From NCBI RefSeq assembly GCF_023806635.1, contig NZ_JAMTDQ010000078.1:1-64000 (forward strand): 64,000 nt of DNA. The letters are read 5' to 3'. Positions 34,737 through 43,655 of the stretch are shown here, in pieces. The notes beneath the pieces were generated by a model. That model was given only the letters and a program-made list of their open reading frames with translations. It made no database searches and was not told where the DNA came from. The position numbers and the translations under genes are program-made. This DNA comes from Accumulibacter sp. (GTDB lineage: Bacteria; Pseudomonadota; Gammaproteobacteria; Burkholderiales; Rhodocyclaceae). The number at the start of each line of letters is the position of its first letter. Positions within the stretch are counted from its first letter, which is position 1.

Positions 34737-36160
34737 GCGCTGGCCGCCCGTTCGGCAAGCGGCCGGCGGCAGCGTGCGTGCCGCAACGCGTCGGCGATCA
34801 CCGCCAGCTTGACCTCGGTCTCGGCCAGCTCCTGCGCCGGATCGGAACCGGCAACGATGCCAGCGCCGGCAAAGAGTTCGGCCTGCCGGCCTTTGATCCG
34901 CGCGCAGCGCAGCGCGACGACGCTGTCGCCATCCCCGCTGCGATCCAGCCAGCCGATGCCGCCGCTGTACCAGGCGCCGCGCCGTTCGCCGTGCGCCCGC
35001 AGCCAGCGGCCGGCGGCGGCCACCGGCCAGCCACCGACGGCCGGCGTCGGATGCAGGGCGGCGAGCAGTTCGAAGAAGGCCACACCCGGCTGCAGGCAAC
35101 CGCGAACCGTCGTCCGCAGGTGCTGCAGGCCGCCGGAATGCAGCACTTCGGCCGGCTGCGGTGCCGACAGGGCGCTGCACGCGGGCGACAGCGCGGCGCA
35201 CACGGCGTCGACCACCACCTGCTGCTCGCACCGGTTCTTGGCGTCGAGCAACGATGGCGATGCTGCCCTGCCGCTGCCGCCAGCATGCCAGGCGGTGCCG
35301 GCCAGCGCGTCCACCTGCACCGCACCCCGCCGCAGGACCAGCAGGCGCTCGGGAGTGGCGCCGACGAAGCTCTCGCCCGCGTGGGCGATGCCATAGATCG
35401 TGCACCCGGGATGCCGGTCACGCAGCGTCGCGAGCAATGGCGCCAGGTCGATCGCGTAGCCGGTGGTCCAGCGCCGGCTGCGCGCCAGAACGACCTTGTC
35501 CAGGCGACCCTCGCCGATCGCCCGCAGCGCGGCGGCGACACGGGCCATGAAAGCCTGCTCGGCAAGTGGCCCGAGCGTCTCCGGCAGCAGCAGCGGTGGC
35601 GACCGCGACGGCCGCAGCGAACGCAACGGCAGAGCGTCGAGCCACCCCGCGACTGCCGTCTCGCCAGCGGCAGCGACGCAACTGAAGGTCGCCGTACGCC
35701 GCCCGCCAGCACTCTGCAGGAGGATCGCCGGCACCACCAGTCGAGCGTTCGGCCAGCCGTCGGCGCCCTCACCGGCGAAGGCGAAACCGAAGTGCGCCAA
35801 CGGGCTGCTTCCGGTCGACTGCGGGTCGTCGTGCCGCCAGACCGCCTGCAGCCCGGCGAAAGCAGCCTGCAGGGCGGAAAAGCGCGCCTCGCCGGTGCTC
35901 CGGAAGTCGATCACCCGACCGATCGCCAGGCGGTACTCGCGGCCGCCGGCGGTGGCCGGCGCAGCCCACCAGTGGCAGGCAGTGCGCGCCAGGTCGACGC
36001 CGGGCCAGGCGCCGTCGTCGACACCGAGCCAGTCCTCGTCGCCGCCACCCAGGTCGAGGCTGATGCTCAGTAGGTCGTTGCTGCGCGCACCGACGAGCAA
36101 GGCGCGCAGCCGGTGGCCGAGCAAGGCGATCTGCGCCGCGTCGAGCAGCCGGCGTGGCAT
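34733..36160 (-). CDS. menF: Isochorismate synthase MenF
   Basis: A 475-residue chorismate-binding enzyme converting chorismate to isochorismate, the first committed menaquinone step. The C-terminal half holds the conserved KVVLARS, GATPERLL, ALAGTA, KNRCEQQVVVDAV and GWLDRSGDGDSVVALRCARI motifs. Its ATG overlaps the menE stop by one base, and its stop overlaps menD. The N-terminal half is divergent, as usual. Confidence 0.92.
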   Translation of the reverse strand: MPRRLLDAAQIALLGHRLRALLVGARSNDLLSISLDLGGGDEDWLGVDDGAWPGVDLARTACHWWAAPATAGGREYRLAIGRVIDFRSTGEARFSALQAAFAGLQAVWRHDDPQSTGSSPLAHFGFAFAGEGADGWPNARLVVPAILLQSAGGRRTATFSCVAAAGETAVAGWLDALPLRSLRPSRSPPLLLPETLGPLAEQAFMARVAAALRAIGEGRLDKVVLARSRRWTTGYAIDLAPLLATLRDRHPGCTIYGIAHAGESFVGATPERLLVLRRGAVQVDALAGTAWHAGGSGRAASPSLLDAKNRCEQQVVVDAVCAALSPACSALSAPQPAEVLHSGGLQHLRTTVRGCLQPGVAFFELLAALHPTPAVGGWPVAAAGRWLRAHGERRGAWYSGGIGWLDRSGDGDSVVALRCARIKGRQAELFAGAGIVAGSDPAQELAETEVKLAVIADALRHARCRRPLAERAASA

Positions 36161-37533
36161 CAGCCATCCTCCGCAGCCAGGCGACGCAGTGCCGCCCGTT
36201 CGAGCTTGCCCATGGCGTTGCGCGGCAGGCGGTCGACGCAGCGGAATCGCCGCGGCCGCCTGGCGGTCGGCAGATGTTGCCGCGACCAGTCGCGCAGCAG
36301 TTGCAGGTCGGGCTGTCCGACCACCAGCGCCAGCAGCGAATCGCCCCATTCCGGGTCGCTGGTCGCCGTCACCGCCACGTCACGGACCCCCGGACACGCG
36401 GCGAGGCAGTCCTCGACCTCGGCGGGATGGACATTGACACCGCCACTGACCAGCAGCTCGTCGGCGCGGCCGCGGATGCTGAGGCGACCAGCGGCATCGA
36501 TGTCGCCGAGATCGCCGGTGATCAGCCAGCCGTCGGCCAGGCCGAGGCCCGGGCGCCGCTGCGGATTGAGGTAACCGGCCATCACCTGCGCACCGCGCAG
36601 GCAGATGCGCCCGTCGGCAGCGATGCGCACGGCGAGTCCGGGCAGCAACTCGCCAACCAGCCCGGGCCGCCAGCCCAGCCCGGGCTGCAGCAGCGTCGCC
36701 GCCTGCGCCGCGCTCTCGCTGAGACCCCAGCTCGGGCGGATCGGCCAGCCAGTCGCCAGCGCCCGCTCGCAGAGTGGCCGGGACAGGGCGCCGCCGCCGA
36801 TGAGCGCATGTCGCAGGCTCGCCGGCGGCGGTCGGCCGCCGGCAACGTCGAGCAGGCGCGCCAGCATCACCGGCACCAGCGAGATGTGGCTGACCGCCTG
36901 TTCGTCGATGTCCCGCCAGACTTCCGGCGCCGAGAAGCGGCTGTGCAGCAGCAGCGTGGCGCCGGCACGCAGGCAGCGGTAGAGCAGCGCGATGCCGCCG
37001 ACGTGGTGCAGCGGCAGGCAGCCGAGCCAGGTGTCGCCGGCGGTCAGCGGCAGGCGCCGCTGCGACGCGGCGACCGCGGCGGCGAGGTTGCCGGCGGTCA
37101 GCATCACCGCCTTCGGCTCGCCTTCGCTGCCGCTGCTGGCGATGACCAGTGCCAGCCCGTCGGCGTCGACGGCGGGTGCCGGCGGTGCCCGATCCGGCGG
37201 CCAGTCGCCGGAGGGTGTGCGCAGGCAGTGCAATCGCCCGCCTGCCAGCTCCTGCAGGCGTGGCCAGGCGGCAGCGGCGGTCAGTGGGTCGAGCGGCAGC
37301 AGCGCCGCCCCCGCCGCCGAGCAGGCCACGGCAGCCAGCGCCAGATCCGGTGCAGCGGCGGCACAGCCGACGATCCCGCCAGCAGCGATGCCGCTGCGCC
37401 GCAGGCAGGCTGCGCCCCGTCCGGCCAGTGCCAGAAGCTCTCCGTACGCCCATTCGCCAGCCGCCGTGCGCAGGGCGCAGGCGTGCGGATGTTCGCCCGC
37501 AGCCTCGGCCAGCCAGGAGGCGAGCAGGCTCAT
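36160..37533 (-). CDS. menE: o-Succinylbenzoate-CoA ligase MenE
   Basis: A 457-residue adenylate-forming ligase making succinylbenzoyl-CoA. Motifs: adenylation loop VIASSGSEGEPKAVMLTAGN, LPLHHVGGIALLYRCL, GLSESAAQ, ITGDLGDIDAAGRLSIRGRADELLVSGG and the C-terminal lysine in RNAMGKLERAALRR. The loop has SSGSEGEPK, the MenE-type variant. Identity is also supported by fusion into one operon with menF and menD. Confidence 0.9.
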   Translation of the reverse strand: MSLLASWLAEAAGEHPHACALRTAAGEWAYGELLALAGRGAACLRRSGIAAGGIVGCAAAAPDLALAAVACSAAGAALLPLDPLTAAAAWPRLQELAGGRLHCLRTPSGDWPPDRAPPAPAVDADGLALVIASSGSEGEPKAVMLTAGNLAAAVAASQRRLPLTAGDTWLGCLPLHHVGGIALLYRCLRAGATLLLHSRFSAPEVWRDIDEQAVSHISLVPVMLARLLDVAGGRPPPASLRHALIGGGALSRPLCERALATGWPIRPSWGLSESAAQAATLLQPGLGWRPGLVGELLPGLAVRIAADGRICLRGAQVMAGYLNPQRRPGLGLADGWLITGDLGDIDAAGRLSIRGRADELLVSGGVNVHPAEVEDCLAACPGVRDVAVTATSDPEWGDSLLALVVGQPDLQLLRDWSRQHLPTARRPRRFRCVDRLPRNAMGKLERAALRRLAAEDG

Positions 37534-37635
37534 TGGCGACCGGAGCTGCGCTCGTTCATGCCGCGCATGTTACGCAACACCCGCGGCCCGCAGCTTTGCT
37601 GCCGATCAAGAATCGGCCGCGCCCGCGATTCCCGT

Positions 37636-38928
37636 CTAGCCGCCGACCCGGATATCGATGGCCGTCGCCGGACCGTCTCCCGGCGGCGTCCTCGGCACCG
37701 GCTGGCCCTCGAAATAGAGCCCGATCTGACGCTCGCGACGCAGCTTCAGGCCGCGATGCTCCTTGCCCATGACCAGGGTCCAGCGCCGCAGTTCGGCCGG
37801 GACGCGGTCATGCTCGCCAGCATTGATCAGCTTCAGCAGGGTCGAGTTCTGCAGCTTGGTCGCACCGACGTTGTAGGTGAAGTCGCAGAGCGCGGCGTAC
37901 TGGCCGTCGCTGAGCTGGGTCTTCACCAGGCTCATCACCGCCCGCTGCGCGCGCCGCAGGTTTTCGGCCAACATCGCCTCCGCCTGCGCCTCGCTGATGC
38001 CGCGGCGCAGCGCCGCTGGCTCGGCGCCGGAGCAGGCTTCCTGCCGCACCACGTGCCCGTAGCCGATGCTGCAATGGTTGTCGGCGTTGGTGTAGAGGCG
38101 GGGCACGAAACCTTCCGACAGCCGCGTCAGGCGCTGGCCCTTCTCCGGGATGCGGCGCAGCCAGGCCCCCTTGGGCAGCGCCAGGTCGATCTCGCCTTCG
38201 AGCAGCAGACCCGGCGTCAGCCGCTCGGCGGGCGGCGGCGAACCGGTCGCCGGCGCCAGGCTCGCCACGTCGCAGGTGCCAGCGGGCGCGCACACCAGCA
38301 AATAGGAGACCCCGCCCTGCAACGGAGCCGTCCGTGGCAGGCCGGTGAAGCTCCGCGCCGCCAGCTTCTCGATCTGCGTACGGGCTGCCGGCAGCAGGCG
38401 CGCGAACGCGTCGTCCGCTGCCGACGCTCCGTCGGGTCCGCTGCCACTCGGCTGCAGGTCGAGTGGCTCCTGACTGAGAAAGGCGGCCAGCAGCGTCACC
38501 CCGGCAGGCTTCGCCAACAGCTCCGGCGACTGCGGTGGCTCGCCCGGAATGCGGAATGTTCCTGCAGCCACTCGGTTGTCGGTCTGCTGCCGATTCGGAA
38601 AGATCAGCGTCGCGACATCGTCCGGGCCGACACTGACGAGGTTCAGATGACCGGCGCGCGGCACGTCGATGCTCAGCGTCACCGGCTCGCCTTCGCGATA
38701 GGTCGCCCTGCCCAACCTCACGGCCAGCCCACCGGCAAGGTTGGCAGCATCCTCGATGCTGCGACGGAAAGGCTGCCGCGGGAGCGGCGCTGCTGCAGCG
38801 GCCGCGGTCTCAGCCGCCGCCACCGCCGCAACCGGCGGCGGTTCCTGCGCCCGAGCGGCATCCGCCGACAGCAGCAGAAAGGCGCCGATGGCGCCGGTTA
38901 GTGCCTCCCGGCCGACTACTGATCTCAT
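37636..38928 (-). CDS. Secreted DUF4384-GH24 lysozyme fusion
   Basis: A 430-residue precursor starting at 38928. A signal peptide (GAIGAFLLLSADAARAQ) is followed by an alanine-rich linker, then a beta-rich region (75-235) resembling DUF4384: YREGEPVTLSIDVPRAGHLN and VGPDDVATLIFPNRQQTDNRV. Residues about 262-415 are a phage-type (T4-like, GH24) lysozyme: catalytic Glu272 in SEGF, IGYGH at 288-292, LSDGQYAALCDFTYNVGATKLQNSTLLKLIN. The T4 Thr26 position is Ser. It should cut peptidoglycan in the periplasm or outside. I know no standard name for this combination. Confidence 0.8.
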   Translation of the reverse strand: MRSVVGREALTGAIGAFLLLSADAARAQEPPPVAAVAAAETAAAAAAPLPRQPFRRSIEDAANLAGGLAVRLGRATYREGEPVTLSIDVPRAGHLNLVSVGPDDVATLIFPNRQQTDNRVAAGTFRIPGEPPQSPELLAKPAGVTLLAAFLSQEPLDLQPSGSGPDGASAADDAFARLLPAARTQIEKLAARSFTGLPRTAPLQGGVSYLLVCAPAGTCDVASLAPATGSPPPAERLTPGLLLEGEIDLALPKGAWLRRIPEKGQRLTRLSEGFVPRLYTNADNHCSIGYGHVVRQEACSGAEPAALRRGISEAQAEAMLAENLRRAQRAVMSLVKTQLSDGQYAALCDFTYNVGATKLQNSTLLKLINAGEHDRVPAELRRWTLVMGKEHRGLKLRRERQIGLYFEGQPVPRTPPGDGPATAIDIRVGG

Positions 38929-38973
38929 TCTTGACCCCTCCTTGCAGGCATGCAGTTCGCGCGCACCGGCGCA

Positions 38974-38999
38974 AGTATAGCTACACATGGCGCCATGTG
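38974..38999 (-). promoter_or_regulatory. -10 with adjacent 16-bp perfect palindrome upstream of the lysozyme fusion
   Basis: Minus-strand TATACT (38979-38974) lies 46 bp before the start codon at 38928. CACATGGCGCCATGTG (38984-38999) is a perfect palindrome covering most of the spacer, well placed for a repressor. The -35 region is poor. Confidence 0.5.
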
Positions 39000-39152
39000 C
39001 GGACGTTATGCCCTCGCGACGCCGCACTCGAGCCGGCGACCGTCGCCGTCGTGGCAGCGAGCGCACACGACAGCCGGGACAGTAGCCCCCGTTCCGGCGG
39101 TACGTCCGGTTTTGTAGCATAATCGCGCGCACACCCCGGACCTGAGGCCTGC

Positions 39153-41072
39153 TTGATCCACTTCGTCCCCCCACAGCGCTATGACTCGATGAAGGCAACG
39201 GGCAAGTTGCCTTCACCCAAGGGTGTCGCCTTCTCGATCATCAAGCTGCTGCAGCGTGACGATTTTCGCGTCCCCGATCTGGTGCAACTGGTGCAGTCCG
39301 ACCCGGCGATCGCCGGCCGCCTGCTGAAGTTCGCCAACGCCGCCGCCTTCGGCCGCACGCGACCGATCGTCTCCCTGCAGCGGGCGATCGTTGCCCTCGG
39401 CGCGTTCCGCGTGCGCGAGCTGGTGATCAGCCTGTCGGTGATGCATACGCACAGCAGCGGGCAGTGTTCTGCCTTCGACTACGGTGCCTTCTGGGGACAC
39501 TCGCTGGCAACTGCCATCGCCTGCCAGGAACTCGCCCAGTTTGCCCAGATCTCGAGCGAGGAGCTATTCACCATCGGCTTGCTGGCGCGCGTCGGCGAGC
39601 TGGCGATGGCCTCGCTCTACCCGGAAGAATACTCCGTCATCCTGCTCAAGGCGAAAGAAGGCGGCGCCAGTCTCGCCAGCCTCGAACGCGATTGCCTGGA
39701 GATGGACCACCAGCAGCTGGGCGCGACGATGCTCGCCGAATGGGGTCTGCCGGACTTGCTGATCCAGGCCGCCTACCATCACGAACAGCCGGACCTCGCA
39801 GGCTTTCGCGACGGCTCGCGGGTGCAGACGCTGACCCACTCGCTGCACTTCGCGCGCGCGCTGGCGGAAGTCTGCATGGCCGAAGAGGATGCGCGCTGGA
39901 GCCTGCTGCCCGGCCTCCTGACTCGTGCTGCGCGACTCGGCATCAGCGGTGACGCACTGAACGACATGGCTGACCGGACGGTCCGTCGCTGGCGCGAGTG
40001 GGGCGCCATGCTGCAGGTGCGCACGCACGAGATGCCCCCTTTCGCCGAGATCCTGGCGGCCAGCCCGCCCAGCCGGCGGGTCAGCCCGGCCACCCAGGAA
40101 CCGGACGGCAGCCTCGGCGCGCCGCGCCTGCACGTGCAACTGGTCGGCATCCCGGTGGCGGAACTGCCGACGCTGATGCAGCAGATCGAAAGCCTCGGCC
40201 ACCAGCCTGTGCTGGTCGACAGCCACATCGACGACCTCAAGCAGGTCCTCCGCGAGCCAGCCCAGATCGTCATTGCCGACATGGCCATGCCCGGACTGAA
40301 ACCGGCGGTCTTCTGCCGCATCCTGCGCCAGACGCCGGCGGGCAAGGAGAGCTACGCACTGCTGCTCGCCTCGCCGGGCAGTGAAGCACACGTCCTCGAA
40401 GCCATCGACGCCGGTGCCGACGACGTCCTCGTCAAACCGGTGGGCATCCATACGCTGCGCGTCCGCCTCAACACGGCGACGCGCATGCTGCTGCTGCGCG
40501 AAGAAATCCAGCGTGAGCGACGCGGCATCATGCGCTCGACCGACGAATTCGCCGTCACCCACCGCCGCCTGCTGCGGGACGCGCTGACCGACGCCCTGAC
40601 GCAGCTGCCGAACCGTCGCCACGGCCTCGACTATCTCGCCTCGGAGTGGGCATTCGCCCAGTCCAACGGGCTGCCGATGGCCTGCCTGCTGCTCGACATC
40701 GACCACTTCAAGCGCATCAACGATGGCTACGGACATGCCGCCGGCGATGCCGTCCTGCGCCAGCTCGCCGACCTGCTGAAGCGCGCCTCGCGCGTCGAGG
40801 ACCTGGTCTTCCGCTACGGGGGTGAAGAGTTCGCTGCTGTCCTGCCGAATGCAAGCATCCGCGCTGCGGCGCAGATCGCCGAGCGCATCCGCACCGTGGT
40901 CGAGAAGTACGCCTTCATCTGGGAGCAGCAGGCGATTCCCGTCACCCTCAGCATCGGCGTCGCCAACCTGTCGAGCGGCTCCAGGGACAGCCAGGAGCTG
41001 ATCGAGGCGGCGGATGCCGCACTCTACGAAGCCAAGCGCGGCGGACGCAACCGCGTCGTCGTCGCCGCCTGA
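39153..41072 (+). CDS. HDOD-REC-GGDEF signalling protein
   Basis: A 639-residue cytoplasmic protein. Residues 15-215 form an HDOD domain (LVQSDPAIAGRLLKFANAAA, later YHHEQPD). Residues about 330-450 form a receiver domain with Asp in VIADMAMPG and Lys in VLVKPVG, then a short coiled linker. The C-terminal GGDEF domain (about 470-639) has DALTQLPNRR, LDIDHFKRINDGYGHAAGD and an intact YGGEEF, so it should make cyclic di-GMP. The start is TTG at 39153 with GAGG six bases upstream; an ATG 36 bp on (39189) is the alternative. CATAAT at 39116-39121 is a likely -10. Confidence 0.88.
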   Translation: MIHFVPPQRYDSMKATGKLPSPKGVAFSIIKLLQRDDFRVPDLVQLVQSDPAIAGRLLKFANAAAFGRTRPIVSLQRAIVALGAFRVRELVISLSVMHTHSSGQCSAFDYGAFWGHSLATAIACQELAQFAQISSEELFTIGLLARVGELAMASLYPEEYSVILLKAKEGGASLASLERDCLEMDHQQLGATMLAEWGLPDLLIQAAYHHEQPDLAGFRDGSRVQTLTHSLHFARALAEVCMAEEDARWSLLPGLLTRAARLGISGDALNDMADRTVRRWREWGAMLQVRTHEMPPFAEILAASPPSRRVSPATQEPDGSLGAPRLHVQLVGIPVAELPTLMQQIESLGHQPVLVDSHIDDLKQVLREPAQIVIADMAMPGLKPAVFCRILRQTPAGKESYALLLASPGSEAHVLEAIDAGADDVLVKPVGIHTLRVRLNTATRMLLLREEIQRERRGIMRSTDEFAVTHRRLLRDALTDALTQLPNRRHGLDYLASEWAFAQSNGLPMACLLLDIDHFKRINDGYGHAAGDAVLRQLADLLKRASRVEDLVFRYGGEEFAAVLPNASIRAAAQIAERIRTVVEKYAFIWEQQAIPVTLSIGVANLSSGSRDSQELIEAADAALYEAKRGGRNRVVVAA

Positions 41073-41078
41073 GCGCTC

Positions 41079-41166
41079 GTGAGGAAATCGTCGCGGGCAG
41101 GCCGGGATGGCAGGCGCGAGCGAGCGAAGGTCGAGACCCATCAGATGGATCGGCGAGGAGTGAGCG
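41079..41166 (+). repeat. 88-bp interspersed repeat, copy A
   Basis: Pairs with the inverted copy at 42341-42428: an ungapped alignment of the two 88-mers differs at roughly a dozen positions. Both begin GTGARGAAATCGTCGCGRGC and end GGCGAGGAGTGAGCG. It begins 6 bp after the HDOD-GGDEF stop. The 15-bp GC-rich ends and conserved length suggest an extragenic repeat family rather than a gene. Confidence 0.8.
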
Positions 41167-41753
41167 CGTTTCCGTGCTGGCCCGAGACCTTCCCGTCGAC
41201 CCGTTGCCTTGCGGGCACGCAGGCGGGACCGGCGTGGTCGGTCGACCAGCAGTTCCTCGGTTTCGCGCCGCAACTGCAGCCCGACCAGATGTCCCGGCGA
41301 GTCCGCCGGAAGCGCACGCGCGGCGCGACGGGTGACGCCCTGATCGCCCTCGAGGCGACGGACGAGCTGCCGCCGGGCGACCGCCTGCTCGGCGAACTGC
41401 AGCTACCGACCGCGACGCGTCTCTGCCATTGCGCCGCCGCCAGCGCGCCGCAGCTTGCCGAGCTGCCGTCGCGCATGGCGAGCTGGGTCAACCGCTCGCA
41501 GACGCACGCCGCTGGTGGGCCACGGCAACTGGCGAGCGAGTGTCCGCTCGGCTACCTCGAGCTGATCCGTGCGCTGGCGGCGCGCGACATCGCGCTCGCC
41601 AATCGGCCGCTCGGAGTGGCCCGCTACCAGTGGCTCGCCGACCCGAGCGGCGGCACCACCGACCAGGCGCGCAGCGATCTACATGGCGCGGCGACGCAGG
41701 CCCTGGCGGCGCTGCCGCCCACCGGCGTCGCGCTCCCGGCGACGACGGGCTGA
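41160..41753 (+). CDS. Hypothetical protein, possibly 5'-replaced by the repeat
   Basis: About 197 residues from the GTG at 41160, which lies within the end of repeat copy A and is preceded by GGCGAGGA. Third codon positions are overwhelmingly G or C throughout, which supports real coding. Recognisable segments are few: RVRRKRTRGATGDALIALEATDEL, a WVNRSQTH segment and a well-formed helix YLELIRALAARDIALANRPLG. I do not recognise a family. The reading frame extends back through the repeat to 41079, so the genuine N-terminus may have been lost or replaced by the repeat. Confidence 0.5.
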   Translation: MSAFPCWPETFPSTRCLAGTQAGPAWSVDQQFLGFAPQLQPDQMSRRVRRKRTRGATGDALIALEATDELPPGDRLLGELQLPTATRLCHCAAASAPQLAELPSRMASWVNRSQTHAAGGPRQLASECPLGYLELIRALAARDIALANRPLGVARYQWLADPSGGTTDQARSDLHGAATQALAALPPTGVALPATTG

Positions 41754-41789
41754 GCCGGTCGTGAAGTGCCGGCGAACGGCTGGACGGCG

Positions 41790-42264
41790 ATGACGGCTGC
41801 CCTCTTCGACCGCAGCGAGCCCGATGCAGCCAACGGCTTCCAGCAGGCAAGCGCACGCCTCATCGTCGCCAGCCATGCACGCCTGTTGCACCGCGAGCTC
41901 CTGCCGGGCCGCACGGCGGACGATCTCGGGCGGCGGCTCTACGGCGCGCCCTTCATCGTCCTGGCGCATGATGCAGCGCCCGATCCGCTCTTCTTCTACG
42001 CCAACCTCGCCGCGCAGGAACTGTTCGCGATGTCGTGGCGGGAGATCGTCCGCCTGCCGTCGCGACTTTCCGCCGAACCGCTGGCGCGCGAGGAACGGCA
42101 GCGGCTGCTCGATCGCGTTGCCCGCGACGGCTTCATCGCCGATTACGGCGGCGAGCGGCGAGCGCTTCCGCATCTCCGGCGCGACGGTCTGGAATCTCGT
42201 CACCGACGCGGCGACGTGCGTCGGGCAGGCGGCGACCTTTGCCAGCTGGGAGACCCTGCGCTGA
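41790..42264 (+). pseudogene. MEKHLA-domain protein, frameshifted
   Basis: From the ATG at 41790 the frame reads LGRRLYGAPFIVLAHDAAPD, PLFFYANLAAQELFAM and LPSRLSAEPLAREERQRLLD, the hallmarks of the MEKHLA (PAS-like) family. At IADYGG (about 42150) the frame is lost. The expected continuation, GERFRISGATVWNLVTDAA then GQAATFASWETLR, is found in the next frame up to 42264. The junction is the tandem GCGGCGAGCGGCGAGCG, where slippage or a short deletion is easy. Either a real pseudogene or a base-calling error. Confidence 0.75.
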
Positions 42265-42340
42265 TCGCCGGCTGCCGCCTTGGGCGGCTCAGAGGTTGTG
42301 AATAAATCTACTGCGCGACCGATCTGCTGCGTTGCCCAGT

Positions 42341-42428
42341 CGCTCACTCCTCGCCTATCCACTTGATATGTCTCGTCGTTCGCTCCATCGCGCCTTGCAT
42401 CTCGGCCTGCTCGCGACGATTTCTTCAC
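42341..42428 (-). repeat. 88-bp interspersed repeat, copy B (inverted)
   Basis: Inverted partner of the copy at 41079-41166, ending 6 bp before the stop of frmA. Together the copies bracket 1.35 kb that includes the hypothetical gene and the MEKHLA pseudogene. Confidence 0.8.
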
Positions 42429-42434
42429 AACCTC

Positions 42435-43547
42435 TCAGAACAGGATCACCGAACGGATGCTCTGGCCGGCGGCCATCAGCTCGAAGGCCCGGTTGATGTC
42501 CGCCAGACCCATCGTGTGGGTGATGAAGGTGTCGAGAGGAATCTCGCCCCGCTGCGCGCGCTCGACGTAGCCCGGCAACTCGGAGCGGCCGCGCACACCA
42601 CCGAAGGCCGAGCCCCGCCAGACGCGTCCGGTCACCAGATGGAAGGGCCGCGTCGAGATCTCCTCGCCGGCGCCCGCGACACCGATGATCACCGACTCGC
42701 CCCACCCCTTGTGACAGCATTCGAGGGCGGCACGCATGACCGAGACGTTGCCGATGCATTCGAACGAGTAATCGACACCGCCGTCGCTCAGTTCGACGAT
42801 CACTTCCTGGATCGGCCGTGCGTGTTCGGCCGGATCGATGCAGTCGGTGGCACCGAGCTGTCGGGCGATGGGAAACTTGGCCGGGTTGGTGTCGATGGCG
42901 ATGATGCGCGCGGCACCGGCCATGACGGCGCCGATGACGACCGACAGGCCGATGCCACCGAGGCCGAAGACGGCCACTGTCGCTCCCGGCTCGACCTTGG
43001 CGGTGTTGCGCACGGCGCCGATGCCGGTGGTGACGCCGCAGCCGAGCAGGCAGACCTTCTCCAGCGGGGCATCGCGGGCGATCTTCGCCAGCGAGATCTC
43101 CGGCAACACGGTGTACTCGGAGAAGGTCGACGTCCCCATGTAGTGGAAGATCGTCTGGCCGTGCCGCGAAAAGCGGCTGCTGCCATCCGGCATCAGTCCC
43201 CTGCCCTGCGTCGCGCGGATCGCCTGACAGAGGTTCGTCTTGCCCGAACGGCAGAACTTGCACTTTCCGCATTCGGGGGTATACAGGGGAATGACATGGT
43301 CGCCGACGGCAACCGAGCTGACGCCCGTGCCGATCGCCTCGACGATGCCGCCGCCCTCGTGTCCGAGGATGCTCGGGAAGACGCCTTCCGGGTCGGCCCC
43401 GGAGAGCGTGAAGGCATCGGTATGGCAGACGCCCGAGGCGACGATGCGCACCAGCACCTCGCCCTGACGTGGCTCGGCGACATCGACCTCAGTGATTTCC
43501 AGGGGCTGCCCGGCAGCCCAGGCAACCGCAGCACGCGACTTGATCAT
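42435..43547 (-). CDS. frmA: S-(hydroxymethyl)glutathione dehydrogenase (class III ADH)
   Basis: A 370-residue zinc alcohol dehydrogenase. Catalytic zinc ligands lie in [12 protein letters not shown] and GHEGGG, the structural zinc in the [15 protein letters not shown] cluster, and an NAD-binding motif [45 protein letters not shown] and [17 protein letters not shown] mark the class III enzyme, which oxidises the formaldehyde-glutathione adduct and reduces nitrosoglutathione. The start at 43547 has GGGAGGGT upstream. No S-formylglutathione hydrolase gene is nearby. Confidence 0.95.
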   Translation of the reverse strand: MIKSRAAVAWAAGQPLEITEVDVAEPRQGEVLVRIVASGVCHTDAFTLSGADPEGVFPSILGHEGGGIVEAIGTGVSSVAVGDHVIPLYTPECGKCKFCRSGKTNLCQAIRATQGRGLMPDGSSRFSRHGQTIFHYMGTSTFSEYTVLPEISLAKIARDAPLEKVCLLGCGVTTGIGAVRNTAKVEPGATVAVFGLGGIGLSVVIGAVMAGAARIIAIDTNPAKFPIARQLGATDCIDPAEHARPIQEVIVELSDGGVDYSFECIGNVSVMRAALECCHKGWGESVIIGVAGAGEEISTRPFHLVTGRVWRGSAFGGVRGRSELPGYVERAQRGEIPLDTFITHTMGLADINRAFELMAAGQSIRSVILF

Positions 43548-43655
43548 CAGTGACCCTCCCACCAGTTGGCGCCGCCGGCAGGCGGCAATCGGTCCCCGCT
43601 GCCGGGCAAGCTCGTGCCGTGCCGCCGGCTGTCCACAGCAGCCGCGGCGCGGCCG

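Noticed and set aside
33057-35396. Long plus-strand open frame opposite menD and menF
   Set aside because: It is antisense to clear men genes and is Arg/Ala/Gln-rich, as expected of high-GC shadow reading.
36154-38901. Long plus-strand frame opposite menE and the lysozyme gene
   Set aside because: Antisense to recognisable minus-strand genes; no domain pattern.
41679-42428. Minus-strand frame beginning in repeat copy B
   Set aside because: It reads over the MEKHLA sequence in the wrong strand; its opening only mirrors repeat copy A.
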